64,000 nt of DNA from Kiloniella laminariae DSM 19542 (GCF_000374005.1 NZ_KB893146.1:250075-314074), one strand, 5' to 3'; positions 52,320 through 61,929 are shown, counted from the first letter of the stretch. The notes: a model not told the origin generated them from the sequence alone. Made by a program: numbers and translations.

Positions 52320-52354
52320 AACCCGGGGGCTTTATCCGAGCCCCCGGGTTTCTT
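52320..52354. terminator. Terminator between the unrecognised gene and an SDR gene
   Basis: A perfect 11-bp GC-rich stem (AACCCGGGGGC with its complement at 52340-52350) has a 9-nt loop, followed by TCTTC. It lies between convergent stops. Confidence 0.75.
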
Positions 52355-52359
52355 CGTGA

Positions 52360-53127
52360 TCAGGGGCGTGCCAGGAGCCCGCCGTCGACAATCAACTCTG
52401 TTCCGGTTATGTAACTGGCGAGATCAGACAGCAGAAAGAGAGTGGCGTTTGCCATGTCCTGGGTTGTGCCCGCCCGTCCCAGGGGAATTACTTTTTCTGT
52501 GTTTTTTTGAACAGAAGGATCCTTGACCCAGCGATCCTGCATCGGAGAGACCGTTGGCCCGGGCAAAAGTGAATTGGAGCGGATGCCATCGGCAGCCCCT
52601 TCCATGGCAACGGTCTTTGACAGGGATATGATGCCGGCTTTTGAGGCCTGGTAGGCAACCTGGGGCTTGTCATCGCCGCGCAGGGCCTGGACAGAGGCAA
52701 CATGGACCATGGCACCCCCCCCGGTTTTGCGCATCAATGGCAAGGCATGGCGGCAGGTGATGACCATAGATTTAAGGTTGATATTCATAATCTGGTCCCA
52801 GGCATCAAGGTTGACTTCTTCGGTCGAACGATCCCGGTCAAACCAGAGTACTCCGGCGGCATTGACCAGATAATCCAGCCGTCCTGTCCGGATAAAAGCA
52901 TCGTTCATAACCTGGTTTATAAAAACATCGTCGGTGATATCTCCTTTGGCCATGACAGCCTGTCCCGGTCCCCAGGTCGCAAGATCGGTTCCAGGTTCCT
53001 TGATATCAATCAGGACGACATAGGCACCAGCTCGAACCAGATCCAGAGCAATATTCAGTCCCATGCCCCCTGCGGCACCGGTGATGATGGCGGTTTTCCC
53101 TGAAAAACTTGTATCTAAAAAACTCAT
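52360..53127 (-). CDS. SDR family oxidoreductase
   Basis: A 255-residue classical SDR: TGAAGGMG cofactor loop (about 15-22), NAAGVL, catalytic serine in VHVASVQAL, and YQASKAG, ending SYITGTELIVDGG. The ATG at 53127 has AGGA eight bases upstream. A Met/Trp-rich insertion near the substrate loop (SPMQDRWVKDP) is common in family members acting on hydroxy-acids or sugars. The substrate is unknown. It lies downstream of the htpX-like gene on the same strand, 134 bp away. Confidence 0.88.
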   Translation of the reverse strand: MSFLDTSFSGKTAIITGAAGGMGLNIALDLVRAGAYVVLIDIKEPGTDLATWGPGQAVMAKGDITDDVFINQVMNDAFIRTGRLDYLVNAAGVLWFDRDRSTEEVNLDAWDQIMNINLKSMVITCRHALPLMRKTGGGAMVHVASVQALRGDDKPQVAYQASKAGIISLSKTVAMEGAADGIRSNSLLPGPTVSPMQDRWVKDPSVQKNTEKVIPLGRAGTTQDMANATLFLLSDLASYITGTELIVDGGLLARP

Positions 53128-53230
53128 ATGATGTTCCTGAAAGCGGGCCTGTCCTGTCACCTGTCGTGCAAGAGGCCAAGTGGTATTCTTCAGGATCATA
53201 GCCGGAATTTAATTTTTTAAAACACAGCTT

Positions 53231-53267
53231 TTTTGATCAATGCGGATCAAAAGGAAAAGCTTTAGCC
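53231..53267. repeat. Repeat copy after the htpX-like gene
   Basis: TTTTGATC-N6-GATCAAAA is a perfect 8-bp inverted repeat extended by GGAAAAGCTTTA. A near-identical copy lies at 54398-54433, after lemA. On the minus strand it has no downstream U-run, so a simple terminator is not certain. Confidence 0.5.
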
Positions 53268-54293
53268 AAGATTCATCAACCGCTTGATTCTCAACGAGGT
53301 TGCGGGGTGAGTCGACGTCAGGTCCCCCGCAGTTTCACTGAAGGCCCGGTTGGGATTGATGATAAAGAGATGTTCTGTAGCGCTGTTCTTTTGTGCCAGA
53401 TGTGCATGGTCGTTGATTTTTAACAGGGCAGATGCCAGCCCTTTGGGGTTGCGTGTGAGCTGAGCGGCCGTCGCATCGGCGAGATATTCTCTTTCGCGGG
53501 AGATTGCCATACGTACGAGCAACGCTACGATCGGGGCAAGAATGGCAGCCAGTAACCAAACCGCTCCGGCAATAAGCATGATCATGCCAGCTCCTTTTGA
53601 ATCGCTGTCTTTTGCTCGGGAGGATCGGGGAGAAAAGAACAGACGAGACAGGCGGAGCATTAGTTCAGCAAACAGGGCGATAAGGCCCGCCCCGACAGCA
53701 ACCAGCACTGCATACTGGACATCCCGGTTGAGGATGTGGGCCATTTCATGGGCAACAACACCCTGTAACTCTTCGCGAGAGAGTTCGTTATAGAGCCCGG
53801 ATGTCACGGTGACGGCAGCAAGATCCGGACGCAGGCCTGTGGCAAAGGCATTCATTCCTTCGTCATGGATAATATAGACGGCAGGTTTCGGGAGACCGGA
53901 AGCGACTGCCATCTCTTCAATCACATTGTGCAGTCTGCTGTATTCTTCTGTGTCAGCCTTAACAGCACTGTTGAGGCTGAGCAGTGTCCTGTCTGCAAAA
54001 AACCAGGTCCAACAGAGTGACAGAAGAGAGAAGGTACACATGCCCGCAGCCCCGACCAGCCCCCATTCACTGTTCAGGGTACGTTGCAAAATCTCAAGTG
54101 TTCCGCTGCGTGAGCCAATTGTTGCAAGAGCTGGATGTGCGCCACTTAGAATCTCGGCAGCCCAACCCGATACAAAACCCAGTCCTATGGCTGTGATGAT
54201 CATGACCAGACAGAGAACAAACGAATTACGCCTATTTCTGGCCTGGGCACCTTTGAAATCAGTGGACTGGATCACAAGGGAAGCAGTGCTCAT
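53262..54293 (-). CDS. HtpX-like M48 membrane metalloprotease
   Basis: A 343-residue zinc protease of the M48 family. It has two N-terminal membrane segments (about 25-50 and 80-105), the catalytic HEMAH motif at 182-186 in VVAHEMAHILNRD, two more membrane segments (about 195-215 and 240-265), and the downstream glutamate in REREYLADATAA that completes the zinc site. It would degrade misfolded membrane proteins, with the active site in the cytoplasm. lemA lies directly upstream on the same strand, a frequent pairing. Confidence 0.9.
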   Translation of the reverse strand: MSTASLVIQSTDFKGAQARNRRNSFVLCLVMIITAIGLGFVSGWAAEILSGAHPALATIGSRSGTLEILQRTLNSEWGLVGAAGMCTFSLLSLCWTWFFADRTLLSLNSAVKADTEEYSRLHNVIEEMAVASGLPKPAVYIIHDEGMNAFATGLRPDLAAVTVTSGLYNELSREELQGVVAHEMAHILNRDVQYAVLVAVGAGLIALFAELMLRLSRLFFSPRSSRAKDSDSKGAGMIMLIAGAVWLLAAILAPIVALLVRMAISREREYLADATAAQLTRNPKGLASALLKINDHAHLAQKNSATEHLFIINPNRAFSETAGDLTSTHPATSLRIKRLMNLG

Positions 54294-54397
54294 GCAAAGA
54301 CCATTTCCTGAATGAAATTGGAAGGAGCCAAAGCACTTTTTGTTTAATCAGAAACGGAAAAAATTCTTTGGCTATCTGGTTTGTCGCGTTTTTTTCT

Positions 54398-54433
54398 CTT
54401 TTGATTGTTTCCGATCAAAAGGAAAAAGCTTTA
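54398..54433. repeat. Repeat copy after lemA
   Basis: CTTTTGAT-N8-ATCAAAAG is an 8-bp inverted repeat followed by GAAAAAGCTTTAC. It matches the element after the htpX-like gene (GATCAAAAGGAAAAGCTTTA, with one A-run difference). Confidence 0.5.
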
Positions 54434-54450
54434 CGGGGAAATAACCGTGA

Positions 54451-55011
54451 CTAGAAGGAGACGGTCGGTGCATCCTGAAGATAGTTCCGGGTGACGTCAT
54501 CGAGTTCCCAAAGATCTTCCATCTTGAATTTGAAAATATTTGCAAAAATATTGGAGGGGAACTGCTGGACCTGGTTGTTTTGTTCTGTCGCAATATCGTT
54601 GTAATGCTGACGGGCAAAAGCGACCTTGTTCTCGGTTGTTGCCAGTTCTTCTGTCAGATTACTGACATTGCCCTGAGATTTTATGTCCGGGTAGTTCTCC
54701 ATGACAGCAAGCAGGTTGGCTGTGGCATTGGACAAAAGGTTGTTACTCTCAATGGCTTCGCTTCGGCTGCCAGCGGATGCGGCACGGGCGCGCGCTTCGG
54801 TGACTTCGGTCAGCACGGCCTTTTCATGGGCCATAAAGCCCTTGACGGTTTCGACAAGATTAGGGATCAGATCAATACGACGCTTGAGCTGGACATCAAT
54901 CTGCCGCCAGGCATTTTCAACCGAATTGCGTCCCGAAACCAGTTTGTTGTATGTCATGATGGCATAAAGTGCCGCGAGGACGACGAGGCCCAGAAGAATA
55001 TATTCGATCAT
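54451..55011 (-). CDS. lemA: LemA family protein
   Basis: A 186-residue membrane-anchored protein. The N-terminal helix (MIEYILLGLVVLAALYAIMTY) is followed by a long helical LemA domain starting YNKLVSGRNSVENAWRQIDV and containing LKRRIDLIPNLVETVKGF, and ending FNNQVQQFPSNIFA-like (QNNQVQQFPSNIFANIF). The ATG at 55011 has AGGAC eight bases upstream. LemA proteins commonly pair with M48 proteases, as here, but their biochemical role is unproven. Confidence 0.93.
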   Translation of the reverse strand: MIEYILLGLVVLAALYAIMTYNKLVSGRNSVENAWRQIDVQLKRRIDLIPNLVETVKGFMAHEKAVLTEVTEARARAASAGSRSEAIESNNLLSNATANLLAVMENYPDIKSQGNVSNLTEELATTENKVAFARQHYNDIATEQNNQVQQFPSNIFANIFKFKMEDLWELDDVTRNYLQDAPTVSF

Positions 55012-55203
55012 CACTTGTCCTGTCAGCTGAAGCTCTGTTCCTGATGAAGAGAGAAAAGTTATCGGGATAAACAATTCATTGGTGTGTTTGTTCTTTTTAT
55101 ATAGCTTTGCCTTGGGAAAATGAACAACCCATTTTTCATAAGCGTATCTGTTTCATCTAAAACAGGGGAGGAGTCTAAAGGCCAGGGGGATAAGGGTTTT
55201 GGA

Positions 55204-55857
55204 TCAGGATTTTCTGGTTTTTAGAGGTTTGGTTCTTTCCGGGTAGCAGGTCGAGCAGATTTCGCATTTGGTACCATCACAGCCGCGTGCTGAACAATAT
55301 TCACGTCCATAATAGATAATTTCGAGATGCAGATCGTTCCAGCGGTCCCGGCGGAAAAGTCTTTTCAGATCTTTCTCGGTGGTTTCGACATTTTTTCCAC
55401 TGCTCAGCCCCCAACGTTGGGCCAGCCGGTGAATGTGGGTGTCGACGGGGAAATTCGGGACACCGAAAGCCTGTGACATTACGACGCTGGCTGTTTTGTG
55501 TCCAACTCCGGGCAGCTCTTCCAGGGCTTCCAATGACTGAGGTACCTCGCCATCATATCGTTCGACCAAGATCCGGGAGAGTTCGGAAATGGCACTGGAT
55601 TTTCTGGGAGACAGGCCACAGGGGCGGATGATGGCGCGGATTTCCTCGACAGGAACCAGCATCATGTCAAAAGGATTATCAGCTCGTGAAAAGAGGGCGG
55701 GAGTAATTTTATTGACCCGTTCATCCGTACATTGAGCCGAGAGTAAAACCGCGACCAGAAGAGTGTAGGGATCTTTATGATCGAGCGGAATTGGAAGGAT
55801 CGGATAAAGTTCTTTCAATCGTCGGTCGATATATTCAACACGTTGTTTTTTAAGCAT
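55204..55857 (-). CDS. nth: Endonuclease III (Nth)
   Basis: A 217-residue base-excision repair glycosylase/AP lyase for oxidised pyrimidines. The helix-hairpin-helix is EELPGVGHKTASVV with the Schiff-base lysine K121 and the catalytic aspartate D139 in PVDTHIHRL. The C-terminal cysteines that should hold a 4Fe-4S cluster are C188, C193, C198, C201 and C204, spaced unlike the C-X6-C-X2-C-X5-C of Escherichia coli Nth. It stands alone, divergent from the chemoreceptor gene. Confidence 0.93.
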   Translation of the reverse strand: MLKKQRVEYIDRRLKELYPILPIPLDHKDPYTLLVAVLLSAQCTDERVNKITPALFSRADNPFDMMLVPVEEIRAIIRPCGLSPRKSSAISELSRILVERYDGEVPQSLEALEELPGVGHKTASVVMSQAFGVPNFPVDTHIHRLAQRWGLSSGKNVETTEKDLKRLFRRDRWNDLHLEIIYYGREYCSARGCDGTKCEICSTCYPERTKPLKTRKS

Positions 55858-56002
55858 TCTGAAATATGTCTCAAATTTCTTTATATTTTTCTTTGGCAGT
55901 TACCTTATTTTAACGCTCGGACCGAATAATCAGATCAGAAGCTATAAAAGCAACATCTTATTGTCTCGCAAAGAGCAATATCTAACAAGGTCGGGTTAAG
56001 TC

Positions 56003-58216
56003 GTGTCAGAAACAAAAATGAACACCCTTGATGAGCAACCGGAAGAGGTTGTTGTTGAGGCAGAGGTGCTGGAAGAAGCATCGCTTGATACATATAGAGA
56101 TGCCGAGATCGAAACAGAGGTCAGCCGGACCACTTTTCTGGGAAACCTGTCTGTATCAACGCGTATCTATGCGTTGATGTTGCTGGGTATTGTTGCCCTG
56201 GCAGTGATTTGCTCGATCTTTTTTGTCGGAGATATGATGCTGGCCAAAAGCCAGGAACAGCTGGCAGAAAATCAGTCCCGGCTTGAAGAGAGCCAGGTTG
56301 CCTTGTCGGCGGATCAGGAAAAGCTCGAAAATGCACAGCAAATTCAGAAGCTTGTCGATGAGATTGATGTCGGAATTAATCGTCTTGCCCTGAGCGAAAA
56401 AGATTTTCTTCTCAAAAGTGATCTCAAATACGAAGATCAGTTTTTTGTGGCAATGGATGTTGTGAACGCCAAGCTCAAAGAGCTGGAAACATTGGCAGAA
56501 GTCCCCGCATTAACCGAAGGGATTTCCGGGCTCAGAGCCAATTTGAGAAGTTTTGAAGAGAGCTTTGGCAAGGTTGTTGAAGACAAGAACACGCTCGGGC
56601 TGACAAAAAATGCTGGTCTGAAGGGGCGTTTAAATAATTCAGCCTTCGCCATCGAAGACAGCCTTAAAGCACCTTACCTGATCAAGCTTGCGGGCGAGAT
56701 GACAACGATCCGCACTGTTGAAAAAAGCTTTATCATCTCTCACGAACAAGAAGACATGGATGATGTCCTCAATCAGGGGAAAAAATTTCTTCGGAATGTG
56801 AAGTACGCGCTGCTTTCCAAAGACGAGAAAAAGAACATACAGACGCTGGTTGAGACTTATTTGAGCGATTTTGAGAAATTTGCTTCAACGACACTCAGCT
56901 TTGATGGCGGGACGGATCAATTGGTCCAGGCCTTTGGTACCCTTCATGCTCCGATTGAAGCAATGGGGGCCTACAGCAAAGATGAGCTGGCAGCCATTGC
57001 TGAGCGGGTGAGCAATGTTTCGTCAACTGTCGAAGCCATTTCGGTCGATGTCAAAAGCGTTTCAGCTGAAGCTGCTGATAATGCGACGGCTGTGCGTAAT
57101 CTGATTATCGGTGCTGGCATCGTCATTTTTATCCTTATGGTTGGTATTGGAGTCGTCGTGCTCCGGAGTTTGACCGGCCCGATCCGTTTGATAACCGACG
57201 TTACGACCCGCTTGTCGGAAGGGAACAAGGATGTTGATATTCCGGCGGTGGATAACCTGGACGAAGTCGGTGAAATGGCTCGGGCACTTCTGGTGTTCAA
57301 GGAAAATTTGATCGAGCGCGAGCGAATTGAAGAAGAACAGGAAGTGCAGCGTAAGGAAAGAGAGACTCGTGCTCTGCGTCTGGAGGAGCTGGCGAAGGTT
57401 TTCGACAGCGATGTTCGTGATGTGCTGGCTGCCTTGCAGAATTCAACAGGACGGATGGGCGATACAGCGAATACTATGTCTGATGTGGCTGAAGAAACCA
57501 AAGCCCAGTCTGCTGCTGTTGCTTCGGCATCGGATCTGGCCTCGACCAATGTTCAGACTGTGGCATCTGCAGCAGAGGAATTGTCTGCTTCGATCAACGA
57601 GATCAGTCGCCAGGTGATGGAATCTGCAAATGTCACGAACCGTGCGGTTTCTGAAGCGAGCAAGACCAGCCAGACGGTGCAGCAACTTTCAGAAGCAGCA
57701 CAGAAAATTGGCGAGGTTGTGCATCTGATCAATGATATTGCTGAACAGACCAATCTGCTGGCCTTGAATGCAACCATTGAAGCTGCCCGGGCTGGTGAAG
57801 CAGGCAAGGGTTTTGCCGTGGTGGCGTCCGAGGTGAAATCCCTTGCCAACCAAACCGCCAAGGCGACGGAAGAAATTTCTGAACAGATAGCGACCATGCA
57901 GCGTCAGACCGGCTCTGCTGTGACCGATATTGAGGGTATCAGCAAGATTATCAACCAGGTAAACGAAATTGCTTCGGGGATTTCTGCCGCGGTTGAGGAG
58001 CAGGGAGCTGCAACGCAGGAGATTGCCCGCAATACCCAGGAAGCTGCGCGTGGTACCCAGGAGGTCTCGTCGAATATTTCCGGAGTCAGTATGGCTGCCG
58101 AGAAATCCGGGAAAGCCTCTCAGGAAGTGAAGAATGCAGTGGGAGACCTTAAATCCCAGGGTGACCGTCTCAATGGTCAGGTTCGGGATTTCCTGCGGGA
58201 AATCAAGTCGGCCTAA
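56003..58216 (+). CDS. Methyl-accepting chemotaxis protein
   Basis: A 737-residue chemoreceptor. An unusual acidic cytoplasmic N-terminal stretch of about 50 residues ([16 protein letters not shown]) precedes TM1 (about 56-77). A periplasmic helical sensor with coiled-coil character spans about 80-360. TM2 (about 366-388), a HAMP domain (about 390-445) and the signalling domain follow, with the hairpin-tip sequence [19 protein letters not shown] (about 581-599). It starts at GTG 56003; an ATG five codons on is possible. No CheB/CheR tethering pentapeptide ends the protein. The ligand is unknown. Confidence 0.92.
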   Translation: MSETKMNTLDEQPEEVVVEAEVLEEASLDTYRDAEIETEVSRTTFLGNLSVSTRIYALMLLGIVALAVICSIFFVGDMMLAKSQEQLAENQSRLEESQVALSADQEKLENAQQIQKLVDEIDVGINRLALSEKDFLLKSDLKYEDQFFVAMDVVNAKLKELETLAEVPALTEGISGLRANLRSFEESFGKVVEDKNTLGLTKNAGLKGRLNNSAFAIEDSLKAPYLIKLAGEMTTIRTVEKSFIISHEQEDMDDVLNQGKKFLRNVKYALLSKDEKKNIQTLVETYLSDFEKFASTTLSFDGGTDQLVQAFGTLHAPIEAMGAYSKDELAAIAERVSNVSSTVEAISVDVKSVSAEAADNATAVRNLIIGAGIVIFILMVGIGVVVLRSLTGPIRLITDVTTRLSEGNKDVDIPAVDNLDEVGEMARALLVFKENLIERERIEEEQEVQRKERETRALRLEELAKVFDSDVRDVLAALQNSTGRMGDTANTMSDVAEETKAQSAAVASASDLASTNVQTVASAAEELSASINEISRQVMESANVTNRAVSEASKTSQTVQQLSEAAQKIGEVVHLINDIAEQTNLLALNATIEAARAGEAGKGFAVVASEVKSLANQTAKATEEISEQIATMQRQTGSAVTDIEGISKIINQVNEIASGISAAVEEQGAATQEIARNTQEAARGTQEVSSNISGVSMAAEKSGKASQEVKNAVGDLKSQGDRLNGQVRDFLREIKSA

Positions 58217-58242
58217 ACTAAAATTTGGTTTTTTGATTTGAC

Positions 58243-58278
58243 GGAGAGCAGGACAAGGGTCTTGCTCTCCATTTTTTT
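58243..58278 (+). terminator. Terminator of the chemoreceptor gene
   Basis: A 12-bp stem (58243-58254 with 58259-58270, one G-U) with a 4-nt loop is followed by ATTTTTTT. It is a clear intrinsic terminator just before the end of the convergent exporter gene. Confidence 0.85.
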
Positions 58279-58280
58279 GA

Positions 58281-59198
58281 TCACTTTTTATAATTGTTTT
58301 TCAGAGCAAGAAACCAGCCAAGTGACAAACGGCTGACAGCAATCCCGGAAAGGATCATGGCGAGGGCCAGGAGTGTTTCTGCGGGAAGGCGCTCGCCGAG
58401 GAATACTGTTCCCCAGATTACACCAAAAACCGGAACGAGATAGCCGACGTAAGAGACGAAGGTATAGCTGACTTCCCTGATCAGATAGAAGCGGAGTATA
58501 AAAGCCAAGGCTGTCGGAATAGCGCCGAGATAGACCAGGGCGGCCAGCGTTGACAGGCTACTGGCCGGGAGGCTCTGCCAGGGGGCATCAAGGAGCAGGC
58601 TGAAGGGCAGGATCTGTAGTGTCGCCACAAGCAGGATTGAAGCGGTGGTGATGGTGTTTGATTTCTCGCGGACACGTTTGACCAGAAGCCCGGAACCCGC
58701 GTAACACATGGCGGCAACCATCGTAGCCAATTGGGCTGGAACATCATCTCCGAACTCGGAAAAGCTGTCGAAACCCAGAATCAGCAACACACCGGAAAAG
58801 CCAATAATAACACCGAGGAGCTTGAAGAGGGTAAAGCGGTCATCAGTACTGAAAAAGTGGGAAAGTACGAGGGCGAGCAAGGGGCCGGTCGCCATCAGGA
58901 TCGCGGTCAAGCCAGATTCAATGTACTGCTCGGCCCAGCTGATCAGGGTAAAAGGGGCAGCCATGGTGAAAAAGCTGACGAAGAAAATCTGTATCCAGAA
59001 TTTTTTGCTGCGCGGGAGAGAGAGACCACGGCTGCGCATATAGCCGTAGATGATCACTGTCGCGATCAGCAGCCGGGAAGCCGCGATTGTTGCTGGAGGA
59101 ACCTCGTGAACAGTGATTTTGATGGCAAGGAAAGCGGACCCCCATATCGCTGCAAGCAGGATCAGAATAAAAGTATCTTTGAAGGTAGGGTTTCGCAT
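58281..59198 (-). CDS. DMT superfamily (EamA) transporter
   Basis: A 305-residue protein with about ten membrane helices in two EamA repeats, each starting with a helix ending in W/G-rich sequence (FILILLAAIWGSAFLAIKI; LSTLAALVYLGAIPTALAFI). The conserved AAPFTLISWAEQYIESGLTAI and VPVFGVIWGTVFLGERL segments are typical. It probably exports a metabolite or amino acid; the substrate cannot be told. Confidence 0.92.
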   Translation of the reverse strand: MRNPTFKDTFILILLAAIWGSAFLAIKITVHEVPPATIAASRLLIATVIIYGYMRSRGLSLPRSKKFWIQIFFVSFFTMAAPFTLISWAEQYIESGLTAILMATGPLLALVLSHFFSTDDRFTLFKLLGVIIGFSGVLLILGFDSFSEFGDDVPAQLATMVAAMCYAGSGLLVKRVREKSNTITTASILLVATLQILPFSLLLDAPWQSLPASSLSTLAALVYLGAIPTALAFILRFYLIREVSYTFVSYVGYLVPVFGVIWGTVFLGERLPAETLLALAMILSGIAVSRLSLGWFLALKNNYKK

Positions 59199-59401
59199 CT
59201 TGTTCCGTTTCTGTTCCTTCTTCTGGCTAGAGTGATATCGTTAAATTCATTGTCCTGGCAAGGAAAAATGACTTCGACGGTTGAATGCAAGATTGCTGTG
59301 GCAGGGATAGGGCGGTAAGGTGACGCCGATGTTCTTCGGACTGTTAAAGCCCTTGAAAGATGCAGAAAATTTTAGATTTAATAATAAAGTAGTGCTCCAG
59401 G

Positions 59402-60253
59402 ATGTCCGAGATCAAAGAACAGCATCGCCCGCGTATTATCGTTGTCGGTAATGAAAAAGGCGGCTCTGGCAAGTCGACCACCTCCATGCATTTGATTGTC
59501 TCCCTGCTCAGGGAAGGGTTCACTGTTGGGACGATTGATCTGGATGCCCGGCAGGGGACCCTGTCTCGTTATATCGAAAACCGTCAACATTTTGTTCAGA
59601 CGACCAATGCGCAGATCGCTGTTCCCGAGCATCGAAGGGTCTATCGCTCAGCCGTTGAAGACAGTGAGATCAGCAAGCAGGAAGATCGCCAGAACCTGGA
59701 ACGGGCGATGGAAGAGCTGTGGGATCGGGATTATCTGGTGTTTGATACACCCGGTAGTGACAACCATCTTTCCCGACTTGGTCATAGTTATGCAGATATT
59801 CTGATCACCCCGCTTAATGACAGCTTTCTCGACATGGATATGCTGGCAAAAATAGAAGTTGTTGATGACGATCTGAAACTGACACCCAGTACCTATAGCC
59901 AGATGGTCTGGGAACAGCGCCAGCAGCGGGCTATTCAGCGGAAACGACCGATTGACTGGGTTGTAATGCGGAACAGGCTTTCGCATATCGATGCCAAGAA
60001 CAAGCGTGACATGGGGCTGCTGCTGGAGCATCTGGCCAAACGGCTGCAGTTCCGTCTGGCTCCGGGCTTTGGGGAGAGGGTGATTTTTCGAGAGCTTTTC
60101 CCTAAAGGTTTAACGCTACTGGATCTTGATTCAGAAGACGCCGGGATATCTCTGAGTATGAGCCATGTTGCTGCACGTCAGGAAGTGAGGAGCCTGCTAC
60201 AGGCAATCGGCCTGAGCGGAGAAATGGCTATAGAACACCCTGAAACAATTTAA
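59402..60253 (+). CDS. mipZ: Division-plane positioning ATPase MipZ
   Basis: A 283-residue ParA-like ATPase that in Caulobacter forms a polar gradient and inhibits FtsZ, placing division at midcell. The deviant Walker A is GNEKGGSGKST (16-26), followed by IDLDARQGTLSRYIENR and VFDTPGSDNHLSRLGHSYAD. Residues VVMRNRLSHIDAKNKRDM and GFGERVIFRELFPKGLTLLD are diagnostic for MipZ rather than ParA. It is followed on the same strand by a VWA gene and a J-domain gene. Confidence 0.95.
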   Translation: MSEIKEQHRPRIIVVGNEKGGSGKSTTSMHLIVSLLREGFTVGTIDLDARQGTLSRYIENRQHFVQTTNAQIAVPEHRRVYRSAVEDSEISKQEDRQNLERAMEELWDRDYLVFDTPGSDNHLSRLGHSYADILITPLNDSFLDMDMLAKIEVVDDDLKLTPSTYSQMVWEQRQQRAIQRKRPIDWVVMRNRLSHIDAKNKRDMGLLLEHLAKRLQFRLAPGFGERVIFRELFPKGLTLLDLDSEDAGISLSMSHVAARQEVRSLLQAIGLSGEMAIEHPETI

Positions 60254-60279
60254 ACCTCCTGTATCTACAGGTATTGTTT
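60243..60279 (+). terminator. Weak hairpin after mipZ
   Basis: CCTGTA-TC-TACAGG is a perfect 6-bp stem (60258-60271) nested within AAACAAT/ATTGTTT arms. There is no long T-run; it may be a weak terminator or processing stem. Confidence 0.35.
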
Positions 60280-60415
60280 AATGAAAGCCGGAGCGACAAA
60301 AATCCTTGAGGGGGCTTTTGTGCGGGCGTAGCGATGATTATATATTTTGGTGGTAATTGCCTTTACACTGGAAATACCTCATTCCAGAAGCTTTTGATCT
60401 CTTGAAGGAAGCAGC

Positions 60416-61129
60416 GTGCCAGAGCAGAGACCATCCAAGCAAAAAATAGCACTTCGATCTTCGAAAGATGAAGTGAGTGCTTTTTTGACGAGGCTGGAAC
60501 AAACCCCGGCGAGGGGGATGGAAAGAGGTCGTCTTGTATTTGCCATGGATGCGACAGCAAGCCGTCAGTTCACCTGGGATCAGGCTTGCCATATTCAAGC
60601 GATGATGTTCGAGGAAGCCGGAAGAGTTGGTGGGCTGGATATCCAGTTGATTTTTTTTCGTGGCTTCCGGGAGTGCAAGTCAACATCCTGGATCTCTTCT
60701 GCACAGCAGTTACAAAAATTAATGACGTCAGTTCAATGTCTGGCGGGCAAGACACAGATCCGCAAGGTTCTGAAAAAGACACTGGATGAAACCCAGAAAA
60801 AACATGTGAATGCCCTGGTTTTTGTCGGGGATGCCATGGAAGAAGATGTGGACGAACTTGGGCACCTGGCTGGACAGCTGGGCTTGCATGCTGTGCCCTG
60901 TTTTATGTTTCACGAAGGGCGCGACCCTCTGGTGGAAAATGTTTATCGACAGGTTGCCCGTCTTTCCGGAGGGGCCTACTGCCCCTTTGATGAAGGCGCT
61001 GCTCAACAGCTGAGAGAACTGCTTTCGGCTGTTGCCGTTTTTGCCGCAGGAGGACGACGTGCCCTGTCTGATTTTAGCAAAGGTAAAAAAGGGGGCTCGA
61101 CCCTGTTGTTATCACAGCTGGGGAAATAG
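60416..61129 (+). CDS. VWA-like domain protein
   Basis: A 237-residue soluble protein starting at GTG with AAGGAAG six bases upstream. A von Willebrand A-like fold is suggested by RLVFAMDATASRQFTWDQA (a MIDAS-like D-A-T-A-S instead of D-x-S-x-S), then LVFVGDAMEEDVDELGHLAG and LHAVPCFMFHEGRDP. The N-terminal 35 residues are basic and polar. Its role is unknown. The same-strand order mipZ - VWA - J-domain protein suggests a shared transcript or function. Confidence 0.7.
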   Translation: MPEQRPSKQKIALRSSKDEVSAFLTRLEQTPARGMERGRLVFAMDATASRQFTWDQACHIQAMMFEEAGRVGGLDIQLIFFRGFRECKSTSWISSAQQLQKLMTSVQCLAGKTQIRKVLKKTLDETQKKHVNALVFVGDAMEEDVDELGHLAGQLGLHAVPCFMFHEGRDPLVENVYRQVARLSGGAYCPFDEGAAQQLRELLSAVAVFAAGGRRALSDFSKGKKGGSTLLLSQLGK

Positions 61130-61200
61130 GGTTTTTGCTCTTGTTTAAACGGACTTGAAACCTGGATTGTATATAAAAATGGGGAGAGGAGAATGATGCT

Positions 61201-61929
61201 GTGATTGCCTATTTTCTGGCCGGGGTGGCCCTGCTTCTGGCCCTGGTTTTCCTGGCTCAGTGGTACAGTCAGGCTTCTCCTTCGACTATTATTAAAACCC
61301 TTAAGCGAATTGCGATCTCGCTTGGCCTTTTTGTTGCCTTGTTTCTGATTTTAACTGGCCGCGTTTTATTGGTTTTGGGGGCCTTGCCTTTGCTGCTCCC
61401 TCTACTTCTGCGATATCGTGGAATCCTGCAGCGGCTGAAGATGGCAAGAGGTCCGGTTCCGGGGCAGTTTTCAGAAGTAGTAACCCGGTTTTTGCAAATG
61501 AGGCTGGACCATACAAGCGGTGAGATGAGCGGTCAGGTCATCTCTGGTGCGCAGGAGGGGAAATCCCTGTCTGATCTGTCTTCCGAGATGGTTGCCCAGC
61601 TCTATCGCGATTATCGGCTGGAGGACACTGAATCTGCTGATCTTATCCTGGCATATGCCCAACGCAGGTTTGGCAGTGACTGGATGCAAGAAGAAGAAGG
61701 GGCATCTGCTCAAGATTTCAGAGAAGGTAAGGCAGGGATGTCTGATACTGTCATGGATAAAAAGCAGGCGCTGGAGATCCTGGGGTTGAAAAAAGGTGCC
61801 TCTGCTGAGGAAATTCGGGAGGCTCATCGCTCCCTGATGCAAAAGCTGCATCCCGATCACGGGGGGAGCACATTTCTGGCAACCCAGATCAACAGGGCGA
61901 AAGATGTGCTCTTGAAAGGCCCGGGTTGA
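61201..61929 (+). CDS. Membrane-anchored J-domain protein (TIM14/DjlA-like)
   Basis: A 242-residue protein starting at GTG with GAGGAG eight bases upstream. The first 70 residues hold two membrane helices (IAYFLAGVALLLALVFLAQW; LGLFVALFLILTGRVLLVLG). A middle region (about 85-165) resembles TerB/DjlA-type helices. The C-terminal 60 residues are a J-domain with the HPD motif in LMQKLHPDHGGSTF. It would recruit DnaK to the inner membrane. It resembles the alphaproteobacterial relatives of mitochondrial Tim14/Pam18. Confidence 0.85.
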   Translation: MIAYFLAGVALLLALVFLAQWYSQASPSTIIKTLKRIAISLGLFVALFLILTGRVLLVLGALPLLLPLLLRYRGILQRLKMARGPVPGQFSEVVTRFLQMRLDHTSGEMSGQVISGAQEGKSLSDLSSEMVAQLYRDYRLEDTESADLILAYAQRRFGSDWMQEEEGASAQDFREGKAGMSDTVMDKKQALEILGLKKGASAEEIREAHRSLMQKLHPDHGGSTFLATQINRAKDVLLKGPG

